Origin: DATBGO01 sp963840095
GTDB taxonomy: Bacteria; Actinomycetota; Actinomycetes; Streptosporangiales; Streptosporangiaceae
Assembly: GCA_963840095.1 (NCBI GenBank)
Contig: CAWIXN010000012.1
Location: 806,001-870,000, forward strand
DNA: 64,000 nt
Direction: 5' to 3'
Shown here: piece by piece, positions 33,375-39,074 of the stretch
Layout of the letters: each line of letters begins with the position of its first letter
How positions within the stretch are numbered: position 1 is the stretch's first letter
Position numbers and translations under genes: made by a program
The notes under the pieces: model-generated
What the model saw: the letters and a program-made list of their open reading frames with translations, nothing else
Database searches by the model: none
What the model was told of the DNA's origin: nothing

Positions 33375-34168
33375 CCACGCTCGCCTACGCGCTCAGCGAC
33401 TCACGGGTCATGCTGCGCCGCAACCTCAAGCACCAGCTCCGCTACCCGTCCATGACCGTGATGCTCATCGGCATGCCCATCGTGCTCTTGCTGCTCTTCG
33501 TCTATGTCTTTGGCGGACAACTCGGCGCTGGCCTCGGCGCTCACCAGGGTCGCAGCGCCTACCTCGACTACGTGCTGCCAGGGCTGCTGCTCATCACCGT
33601 GATCTCAGTCGTCCAGGGCACCGCGATCATGGTCGCCATGGACATGACCAGCGGCATCATCGACCGGTTCCGCACCATGGCCATCGCCCGCGGCTCAGTC
33701 CTCACCGGCCACGTACTCGGCAGCCTCATGCAAACCCTGGCCGGGATCGCCATCCTCATCGGGGTCGCCTTCGGCCTGGGATTCCACTCCAGCGCCGGGC
33801 CGCTGCACTGGTTCGCCGCGATCGGAATAATAGCCCTGTTCGCCTTCGCGCTGATCTGGCTGGCCGTCGCGCTCGGGCTCGCCGCCAAGAGCGTCGAGAC
33901 CGCCAGCAACACCCCGATGGTCCTGTTCCTGCTGCTGTTCCTCAGCAGCGGCTTCGTGGCCACCGCCACCATGCCAACGGTCCTGCGCCAGTTCGCTGAG
34001 TACCAGCCGTTCACCCCCGTCGCCGACACCGTGCGCGAACTGCTCAGCGGCGGCGCGATCGGCGACCACGCCATAGCCGCCATCGCGTGGGGCATCGGCA
34101 TCGCCATCGTGGCCTACCTCTGGGCCATCCGCCTCTACAACCAGCGCCGAGCCGCCGAGCCAAACTGA
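33371..34168 (+). CDS. ABC-2 type drug exporter permease (DrrB-like)
   Basis: 265 residues with six membrane helices. The ABC-2 pattern is seen: MLRRNLKHQLRYPSMTVMLI, YLDYVLPGLLLITVI, and a helix with SSGFVATATMPTVLRQFAEYQPFTPVADTVREL. It forms the export channel with the preceding ATPase; the substrate is probably a hydrophobic compound or antibiotic. It is the last gene before the tRNA-Pro integration site. Confidence 0.93.
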   Translation: MTTLAYALSDSRVMLRRNLKHQLRYPSMTVMLIGMPIVLLLLFVYVFGGQLGAGLGAHQGRSAYLDYVLPGLLLITVISVVQGTAIMVAMDMTSGIIDRFRTMAIARGSVLTGHVLGSLMQTLAGIAILIGVAFGLGFHSSAGPLHWFAAIGIIALFAFALIWLAVALGLAAKSVETASNTPMVLFLLLFLSSGFVATATMPTVLRQFAEYQPFTPVADTVRELLSGGAIGDHAIAAIAWGIGIAIVAYLWAIRLYNQRRAAEPN

Positions 34169-34335
34169 GCGGGACCGATTCTTGCCCTTTCTTCCTGGTA
34201 ATCGCCGAATCCGTGCGAGTCGGCGCTTGGTCTAGGCTGGCGAAGTCATCGCAGGGCGACGCCCGTAGGGCGGTGCCGCGCGGCGGAGCCGCCTTGATAC
34301 GCAGCCGTAGCTGTACTTTGTTGCTGTACGCCATG

Positions 34336-34371
34336 CAAAAAGGCCACTTCCCGAGCCGGGGAGTGGCCTTT
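34336..34371 (-). terminator. Intrinsic terminator of the original tRNA-Pro gene, displaced
   Basis: On the minus strand AAAGGCCACT...AGTGGCCTTT pairs over about ten bases around CCCCGGCTCGGGA and is followed by TTTTT, a classical rho-independent terminator. It directly follows the old tRNA-Pro 3' fragment, as expected if the tRNA once ended here before the element pushed it 3.1 kb away. It may also stop transcription arriving from the drrB-like gene. Confidence 0.8.
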
Positions 34372-34421
34372 GACCTGGGTCGGGGTGGCCGGATTTGAAC
34401 CGGCGGCCTCTTCGTCCCGAA
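34364..34421 (-). repeat. att repeat, left: displaced tRNA-Pro 3' end
   Basis: The last 42 bases here (34380-34421) are identical to 37491-37532, the anticodon-loop-to-3'-end half of tRNA-Pro. The match continues about 15 bases past the tRNA with one mismatch and one indel. There is no 5' tRNA half here, so this is the old chromosomal half of the attachment site. Confidence 0.9.
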
Positions 34422-34475
34422 GCCAAGTCGCGGTGCCGACTGCCAGTGGCGCGGCGTGCCTGACCTGGGAAACAG

Positions 34476-34540
34476 CGTCCGTCAACGTCCGCCGACGTCC
34501 ACTGGCGGCGATGGCGATAGTTACTCACTTGGTTACTCGG
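34476..34540 (+). repeat. Arm-like sites, left end: 3x CGTCC and 2x TTACTC
   Basis: CGTCC occurs at 34476, 34486 and 34496, exactly 10 bp apart (one helical turn). TTACTCA and TTACTCG follow at 34521-34540 with 12-13 bp spacing. Such short in-phase repeats next to an att core are typical binding sites for tyrosine integrase arms or an excisionase. Confidence 0.5.
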
Positions 34541-34673
34541 TCGCTCGTCAGTCTGTTTCATGAACGGTTGCTTAGGAGAACACTTCACTGCCTGCTGTAA
34601 CCCGCGTGTTCGCAGGTCATCGACTGTTCCGGCTACGCGCGAGTGGCCGTGAGTATGCCTGGGTCTCGTGCTG

Positions 34674-34695
34674 GTGTGGCACGAGTGTGGCACGC
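34674..34695 (+). repeat. 11-bp tandem repeat GTGTGGCACGA/C
   Basis: GTGTGGCACGA at 34674-34684 is followed directly by GTGTGGCACGC. An 11-bp pair with the same GGCACG core occurs at 36090-36111, after the tRNA-Gly fragment. Confidence 0.55.
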
Positions 34696-34884
34696 CGCTG
34701 CGCCGTCCGATGCGTTGCGAGGATGGCCAGACAGGCGGCTGTCCTCGCCCATGGCATGCCAAGGCGCGAACCCACAGGATCAGTCCGACTTCGACGCCCT
34801 TGCCGACGTCGTGTCGGGTTGCTGAGGTGGTGTCAGGCCGTCGCGGCGATGGTGATTATGGAGACCGGGCTGGGAAGGGAGGTG

Positions 34885-35748
34885 CTAGCCCTCCTGGCCT
34901 GGATCGTCGTGGTCGTGGGGCAGGCTGTTCTGCTGGGCGCGGGTCGCCTCGTCCGCGCGGGCCGTCTTCGCCCGGGCCCTCTCATCCGCGCGGGCGGTCT
35001 TAGCCCGGGCCGTCTCATCCGCGCGGGCCGTCGCGTCGTCCGCGCGGGCGGTCTTAGCCCGGGTCGTCTCATCCGCGTGGGCCCTTTCCGAGCGGGTCGT
35101 CTCGTCCGCGCGGGCGGTCTTCGCCCGGGCCGTCTCATCCGCGCGGGCGGTCTTCGCCCGGGCCGTCTCGTCCGCGCGGACCGTCGCGTCGTCCGCGCGG
35201 GCGGTCTTCGCCCGGGTCGTCTCGTCCGCGTGGGCCGTCTTCGCCCGGGCCGTCTCATCCGCGCGGGCCCTCTCCGAGCGGGCCGTCTCATCCGCGCGGG
35301 CCCTCTCCGAGCGGGCTGTCTCATCCGCGCGGGCCGCCTCCGAGCGGGCTGTCTCATCCGCGCGGGCCCTCTCCGAGCGGGCCGTCTCATCCGCGCGGGC
35401 CGCCTCCGAGCGGGCGGTCTCGGCTTGGGCACTCTCGCGCTGGCCGATCAGGTCGCGGTCCTGGCTGTCGGCTGTCTGTCCGCGGGACTGTTTCAGTTCG
35501 CGACGTGCAGCGCGGCCGCGGCGTGAGGTCCGGCGCGCACCGGCCAGCAGCAGGCCCAGCCCGAGTATGGCGGCCGCCCCGATCACGATGCCGTAGAGGA
35601 ACAGCGCGCCGGTGGAACCGGTCACGTGGTAGCCGAACACCGAGAAGCTGTGGGTCAGCGCGTGCCCGCTGCCGAGGTTGTTGAACACGCCCGCCACGCC
35701 CACGACCACCGCGGCGACCAGGATGATGAGGCCGAGAACGACAAACAT
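34885..35748 (-). CDS. Membrane protein with long 11-residue (hendecad) repeat coiled coil
   Basis: 287 residues from ATG with GGAGAG upstream. The N-terminus has two membrane helices (FVVLGLIILVAAVVVGVAGVF, shortened here to its core, and LFLYGIVIGAAAILGLGLLL) around a loop with FSVFGYHVTGSTG. After a basic stretch (RRTSRRGRAARREL) come ~14 copies of an 11-residue unit of type ARADETARSER or ARADETARAKT and two 7-residue units (ARADDAT), ending in HDHDDPGQEG. The mix of 11 and 7 predicts a nearly straight or right-handed coiled coil, cytoplasmic if the positive-inside rule holds. Similar membrane heads occur in streptomycetes; function is unknown. Confidence 0.75.
   Translation of the reverse strand: MFVVLGLIILVAAVVVGVAGVFNNLGSGHALTHSFSVFGYHVTGSTGALFLYGIVIGAAAILGLGLLLAGARRTSRRGRAARRELKQSRGQTADSQDRDLIGQRESAQAETARSEAARADETARSERARADETARSEAARADETARSERARADETARSERARADETARAKTAHADETTRAKTARADDATVRADETARAKTARADETARAKTARADETTRSERAHADETTRAKTARADDATARADETARAKTARADERARAKTARADEATRAQQNSLPHDHDDPGQEG
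34956..35420. repeat. 33-bp tandem repeats (11-codon units) with two 21-bp units
   Basis: About 14 imperfect copies of a 33-bp unit containing GCGCGGATGAGACGGCCCGC-like text on the minus strand, with 21-bp shortened copies interrupting twice. Copies fall into two kinds, SER/SEA-ending and AKT-ending, clustered in blocks, which points to block duplication. Confidence 0.85.
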
Positions 35749-35950
35749 GACACTCTCCGAATATTCGCCCTATACCCAGTCAACTCGGAGTTCGAATGAA
35801 GCCAAACCTGGCCCGTACGCGGCCCGACTCGATCCACGGTACGCCTCGCTTGTGACCGGACCGCCCAACTCAGGCACGCGGACGCCGGGAACACATCGTG
35901 ATGACCGGCAAGGGATATCGTGATCACGCTTCTGACCAGGCGATTCTTCG

Positions 35951-35994
35951 TGGAGCGGGTGACAGGAATCGAACTCGCACTATCAGCTTGGGAA
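35951..35994 (-). pseudogene. 3' half of tRNA-Gly (CCC), att-type fragment
   Basis: On the minus strand the text begins at the anticodon loop (TTCCCAAGCTGATAG), continues through a T-arm with GTTCGATTCC and ends with CACCCGCTCC-A, including CCA. This is the 3' half of a tRNA-Gly(CCC). No 5' half adjoins it. The T-stem has changes that spoil pairing. A 3' tRNA half alone is what integrases leave at, or carry in, attachment sites, so a second element seems to have been involved. Confidence 0.75.
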
Positions 35995-36089
35995 TGAGCG
36001 CAAGTAACGCTGTGACCATCATGGCCGCAGGTCGGACGGACCTTGCCCTGTCCGTGAGTGCCGCCAGATGCCCTGGTTGTCCGGCCGAT

Positions 36090-36111
36090 CGGGCACGCAG
36101 CGGGCACGATC
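36090..36111 (+). repeat. 11-bp tandem repeat CGGGCACGCAG/CGGGCACGATC
   Basis: Two adjoining 11-bp units share CGGGCACG. They lie about 96 bp from the tRNA-Gly fragment; a comparable pair follows the tRNA-Pro fragment at the left end. Possible recombinase arm sites. Confidence 0.45.
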
Positions 36112-36397
36112 ATGGATCTGACCACCTGCTTGCAAAGTACGCCCAGACTGTCGGATGCCGTCGCTGACCTGGATATTAGTGCCTTGGCCAATCCATCTCA
36201 GACTGGCTCTGTCGGGTGCCGTTGTGGTCAGGATTGGTGGTCAGTTTCCACGTCAGCAGACTGTGAATGCTCCTTCGTACGAGGCACTGGCCACCTGCTC
36301 CCAAAAGCCGACCGCGATGGACGCGGCCAGCCGGTCAAGTCGGCCGAGCGCTTTCTTCCCTTGATCGTTCGGGCATACCCACACGCTTGAGCCCAGA

Positions 36398-36422
36398 CCC
36401 GGCCCCAGATGCTGGGACCGGG
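36398..36422 (-). terminator. Hairpin after the Ltp-like gene
   Basis: CCCGGCCCCAG and CTGGGACCGGG pair with one mismatch around ATG. It lies 19 bases past the Ltp-like stop. There is no T run, so it would act as a GC-rich terminator of the kind common in actinomycetes. Confidence 0.5.
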
Positions 36423-36440
36423 CCGGGGCGTGCCTGATCC

Positions 36441-36830
36441 TCAGAGGCCGACGGACCGCGCGCCGTGCGCGGCCTGGGCGGGCGTGAACTTGTCGTACTC
36501 GAGCTGCTGAACGAGGCTGCCGTAGCTGAACCCGCCCTCGGTCTGCATGTAGTTCTTGGCGTCTGCGGCAGCCTGCTGGTCCCAGTTGACGGTGATGTGG
36601 TTCACCGCGAACCGGGCGGCGGCCGGGGAGAACTTGTCGTACTCAAGCTGCTGGATCAGGCCCAGCTTCGAGAATCCGGGCTCGGTCTGGAGGTAGCTCT
36701 CCGCGTCCTGAATGGCCGAGTGCTGGGACACGGTGTACTGCGAGGTACCCGCTCGGAATCGTCTACTTACTCCACTTCGACCGGCCTTACTGGCACGCCC
36801 GGCATTGCTCCTGGCGTTCACGGTGATCAC
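36441..36830 (-). CDS. Ltp-family (host cell surface-exposed lipoprotein) protein lacking a signal
   Basis: 129 residues from the first GTG; a second GTG at 36731 would give 96. Two tandem Ltp repeats are clear: SAIQDAESYLQTEPGFSKLG with LIQQLEYDKFSPAAARFAVNHI, and AAADAKNYMQTEGGFSYGS with LVQQLEYDKFTPAQAAHGA. Each is a three-helix unit (PF07553). Family members are usually lipoproteins or membrane-anchored, and the Streptococcus phage TP-J34 Ltp blocks entry of other phage DNA. No signal or anchor is left here; the N-terminal ~30 residues overlap the end of an HTH fragment in another frame, so the 5' end was probably lost in a rearrangement. Confidence 0.7.
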   Translation of the reverse strand: MITVNARSNAGRASKAGRSGVSRRFRAGTSQYTVSQHSAIQDAESYLQTEPGFSKLGLIQQLEYDKFSPAAARFAVNHITVNWDQQAAADAKNYMQTEGGFSYGSLVQQLEYDKFTPAQAAHGARSVGL

Positions 36831-37002
36831 GTAGCGCGTCAGCGGTGGTGTAGGCGATGCGGACGCCTGAGATGGACATCCCTGCGGCGTCGGCCAGGTC
36901 GGCCAGCCGGTAGGGGCGGGGCTTGATGGCCTCGCGGGCGTAGGCGACTAGCAGTCGCAGTTTGAGCAGGTCCAGCTCACGCTGGTACGGGCCGGCAAGG
37001 CC
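36787..37002 (-). pseudogene. Helix-turn-helix protein fragment
   Basis: The frame reads GPYQRELDLLKLRLLVAYAR, then EAIKPRPYRLADLADAAGMS and ISGVRIAYTTADALRDHRE, ending at TAA (36787-36789). LADLADAAGMSISGVRIAY is HTH-like. There is no ATG/GTG start in the recognisable part and the upstream text is not conserved in style, so it looks 5'-truncated. It overlaps the Ltp-like gene start. Small regulators of this look are found in actinomycete integrative elements. Confidence 0.45.
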
Positions 37003-37032
37003 GCCCTGTGCCGGTCGCCGGTCAGCGCGCTG

Positions 37033-37422
37033 ATGGACAGCTCCATCGGCTCGGCCGGAGCTGATCCGTGGTTCGGGTTGCAGATCAGGCGAATAGCTGG
37101 CGGCAAGTGGCAGGACAACGACCTGGTGTTCCCCTCGCGAGTCGGAACACTGTCCGACGCTTCACATGTCAGGCGCTCGTTCCGCCGAGTAGTCGAGGCC
37201 GCCGGGCTGAATCCATCTGACTGGACGCCGCGCGAACTGCGGCACAGTTTCGTCTCGCTGCTCTCAGATGCCGGCATGCCGATCGAGCAGATCTCGCGAC
37301 TGGTCGGTCACAGCGGCAGCACCACCACGGAAACGATCTACCGCAAGCAGATCCGGCCCGTTCTCGTCCGGGGAGCTGACACTATGGACGTGATCTTCCC
37401 TGTGGAGCGACGCGATGCGTAG
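37033..37422 (+). pseudogene. int: Tyrosine recombinase (integrase), C-terminal fragment
   Basis: About 110 recognisable residues from GGKWQDNDLVFPSRVGT onward: TPRELRHSFVSLL holds the second catalytic Arg with its His, LVGHSG the third motif, and TETIYRKQIRPVL the nucleophilic Tyr. The core-binding domain and the first catalytic Arg are missing; the first ~20 residues of the frame do not look like integrase. It ends 66 bases before the tRNA 3' end, the usual place for an integrase in a tRNA-targeted element. It cannot be active as it stands. Confidence 0.85.
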
Positions 37423-37442
37423 TTACTCAGATAGATACTCAG
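37422..37442 (+). repeat. Arm-like site, right end: GTTACTCA...TACTCAG
   Basis: GTTACTCAGATAG followed by ATACTCAG matches the left-end pair (GTTACTCACTTGGTTACTCG, 34520-34539) in sequence, spacing and orientation. One copy lies within ~70 bp of the right core and the other ~100 bp from the left core. Confidence 0.5.
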
Positions 37443-37475
37443 CGCCAGCTCGGCGCCGCTTTCGAAAGCCGCATA

Positions 37476-37532
37476 TGGCCCTTGACCTGGTCGGGGTGGC
37501 CGGATTTGAACCGGCGGCCTCTTCGTCCCGAA
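37476..37532 (-). repeat. att repeat, right: 3' half of the present tRNA-Pro
   Basis: It carries the 42-bp perfect match to 34380-34421 and a further ~15 bp with one mismatch and one indel. Together with the left copy it marks the element ends. Confidence 0.9.
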
Positions 37533-37564
37533 CGAAGCGCGCTGCCAAACTGCGCCACACCCCG
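37488..37564 (-). tRNA. tRNA-Pro (anticodon CGG)
   Basis: 77 nt including an encoded CCA. Acceptor CGGGGTG/CACCCCG, D-arm GCGCAGTTTGGCAGCGC, anticodon stem CTTCG/CGAAG with loop TTCGGGA (CGG), T-arm GCCGGTTCAAATCCGGC. Its 3' half is duplicated 3.1 kb away; the present 3' end belongs to the integrated element but keeps the tRNA intact. No terminator like the displaced one follows it here. Confidence 0.95.
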
Positions 37565-37581
37565 CCGACCGCTCGATAACT

Positions 37582-38496
37582 CTAGCCGATCGCGGGAACC
37601 AGCGTGAGCAGCGTGGCCTCCGGGCGGCAGTAGAAGCGGACCGGCGCCCACGGTGAAGTGCCCAGGCCGACCGAAACGTGCAGCCACGCCTGCCGCTGCC
37701 CATCGGTGCCAGCCGGGGGATGCCGGTGCAGCCCGCCGGCGCGGGCCCGGTCGATTCCGCAGTTGGTCACCAGCGTGCCGAAGCCGGGCAGCCGGACCTG
37801 GCCGCCGTGGGTGTGGCCCGCCAGCAGCAGGTCGTAGCCATCGGCCACGAAATTGTCGAGGATTGCGGGCTCGGGCGAGTGCATCACCCCGAGCCGCAGG
37901 TCGGCGGTGGGGTCGGTGGGCCCCGCGATCTCGTTATAACGGTCGAAGTCGATGTGGGAGTCGTGCACGCCGCCCACCTCGATGTCGGCCTGGCCGACCT
38001 TGATCCGGCCGCGCCGGTTGTTCGCATTCAGCCAGCCGGCCGCGGCCATGCTCTCGCCGAGCTCGGCCCAGGGCAGGTCCGGCGGGTCACGGTGATCGAG
38101 GGCGCTGGTCCGCCAGAGGTAGCGCAGCGGGTTTTTCGGCTTCGGCGCGAACATGTCGTTCGAGCCGTACACGAACACCCCGGGCCGGTCCAGCAGCGGC
38201 CCGAGGGCGTCAAGGAATGGGCCGATGGCGTCCCGGTGGGCGATGGAGTCGCCGGTGTTGACCACCAGGTCAGGCTCAAGGGCGTCCAGTGACCTGAGAA
38301 AGGACAGGAGCCGGTGCCGTCCGGGAGTCAGGTGCGCATCGGAGATATGCAGGATCCGCAGCGGCTCCGCGCCCGGTGCCAGCACCGGAACGTCATAGCG
38401 CCGCACGGCGAACCAGTTGCGCTCAATGACCGATGCATAGCCGAGCGTCGCGGCCCCGGCCACGGCGGCGGTCGCGATGGCAGTTCGTGATCGCAT
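37582..38496 (-). CDS. Metallophosphoesterase with N-terminal membrane anchor
   Basis: 304 residues from ATG (MRSRTAIATAAVAGAATLGY), which gives one uncleaved N-terminal helix. Calcineurin-like motifs follow: ILHISDAHL, NTGDSI, GSNDMF (the GNHD position), GVMHSPEP and LLAGHTHGGQVRLPGFG. This is the membrane-bound YkuE/YaeI type, which in some bacteria hydrolyses UDP-2,3-diacylglucosamine-like or other phosphodiesters; the substrate here is unknown. It has the typical length. Confidence 0.9.
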   Translation of the reverse strand: MRSRTAIATAAVAGAATLGYASVIERNWFAVRRYDVPVLAPGAEPLRILHISDAHLTPGRHRLLSFLRSLDALEPDLVVNTGDSIAHRDAIGPFLDALGPLLDRPGVFVYGSNDMFAPKPKNPLRYLWRTSALDHRDPPDLPWAELGESMAAAGWLNANNRRGRIKVGQADIEVGGVHDSHIDFDRYNEIAGPTDPTADLRLGVMHSPEPAILDNFVADGYDLLLAGHTHGGQVRLPGFGTLVTNCGIDRARAGGLHRHPPAGTDGQRQAWLHVSVGLGTSPWAPVRFYCRPEATLLTLVPAIG

Positions 38497-38589
38497 CTCA
38501 ATATGGTGCCATGCCTGGCTGACTGGCCGGTCCGGCGGTGCCGCGGCCCCGGGTGCCAGACGCTGGCCGGCTGGCGGCACGATGGGCGC

Positions 38590-39048
38590 ATGACTGGACT
38601 GAAGGATCGGCTCCGCGGCGACCTCACAACGGCGATGAAGGCCCGCGACCAGGTGCGCACCAGGACCCTCCGGATGGCGCTAACCTCGATCGCCAATGAG
38701 GAAGTGGCCGGGAAGGCCGCCCGCGACCTCGACGACGACGAGGTGCTCCGCCTGGTCGCTCGCGAGGCCAAACGCCGGCGTGAGGCCGCGGACGCGTTTG
38801 ACGCCGCGGGCAGGCCCGACCAGGCAGCGTCCGAGCGGGCCGAGGAAGGGGTGCTGGCCGCCTACCTGCCCGCCCCACTGGGCGACGATGAGCTCACGGC
38901 CATCGTGGCCGCTGCCGTCGCGGAGACCGGCGGTTCGGGAATGGGGGCAATGGGGCAGGTGATGAAGGCCGTCACGCCGCAGGTCGCCGGCCGCGCCGAG
39001 GGCGGCCGGGTCGCCGCAGAGGTCCGCCGGCAGCTAGCAGGCAGCTGA
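38590..39048 (+). CDS. YqeY/GatB-like domain protein
   Basis: 152 residues: LKDRLRGDLTTAMKARDQVRTRTLRM at the start, EGVLAAYLPAPLGDDEL in the middle and MGAMGQVMKAVTPQVAGRAEGGRVAAEVRRQL at the end are the YqeY pattern. The family resembles the tail domain of GatB, which contacts tRNA during amidation of misacylated tRNA; a stand-alone role is not proven. It is divergent from the phosphoesterase. Confidence 0.92.
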   Translation: MTGLKDRLRGDLTTAMKARDQVRTRTLRMALTSIANEEVAGKAARDLDDDEVLRLVAREAKRRREAADAFDAAGRPDQAASERAEEGVLAAYLPAPLGDDELTAIVAAAVAETGGSGMGAMGQVMKAVTPQVAGRAEGGRVAAEVRRQLAGS

Positions 39049-39074
39049 AGCAGCGGCCGGCCGTCACGTCCTGG

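Larger units (their letters stand above)
34380..37532. mobile_element. Decayed integrative element at tRNA-Pro (about 3.1 kb)
   Basis: It is bounded by a 42-bp perfect direct repeat that is the 3' half of tRNA-Pro(CGG). The complete tRNA lies at the right end, with its new 3' end supplied by the element, while the original 3' end plus terminator lie at the left. Inside are an integrase C-terminal fragment pointing at the tRNA, an HTH fragment, an Ltp-like gene, a membrane protein with an 11-residue repeat, a 3' fragment of tRNA-Gly and short tandem sites near both ends. There are no replication or transfer genes, so it is a remnant of an AICE or prophage-like element. tRNA-Pro is a known AICE target (pSAM2). 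Confidence 0.88.

Noticed and set aside
34956..35420. Regular repeats considered as a CRISPR array
   Set aside because: Units abut without unique spacers, keep the reading frame, and encode a coiled-coil repeat. No cas genes are present in the window.
34606..35526. Long plus-strand frame with Arg/Gly/Leu-rich repeats opposite the hendecad protein
   Set aside because: It is the antisense of the repeat region. The minus-strand frame has a ribosome binding site, membrane helices and coherent coiled-coil repeats; the plus frame has none of these.
35749..36397. Possible small plus-strand genes beside the tRNA-Gly fragment
   Set aside because: Frames at 35898-36167 and 36058-36390 have atypical composition, no convincing ribosome binding site and cross the tRNA-Gly fragment or repeats. 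The stretch is better read as eroded element DNA.
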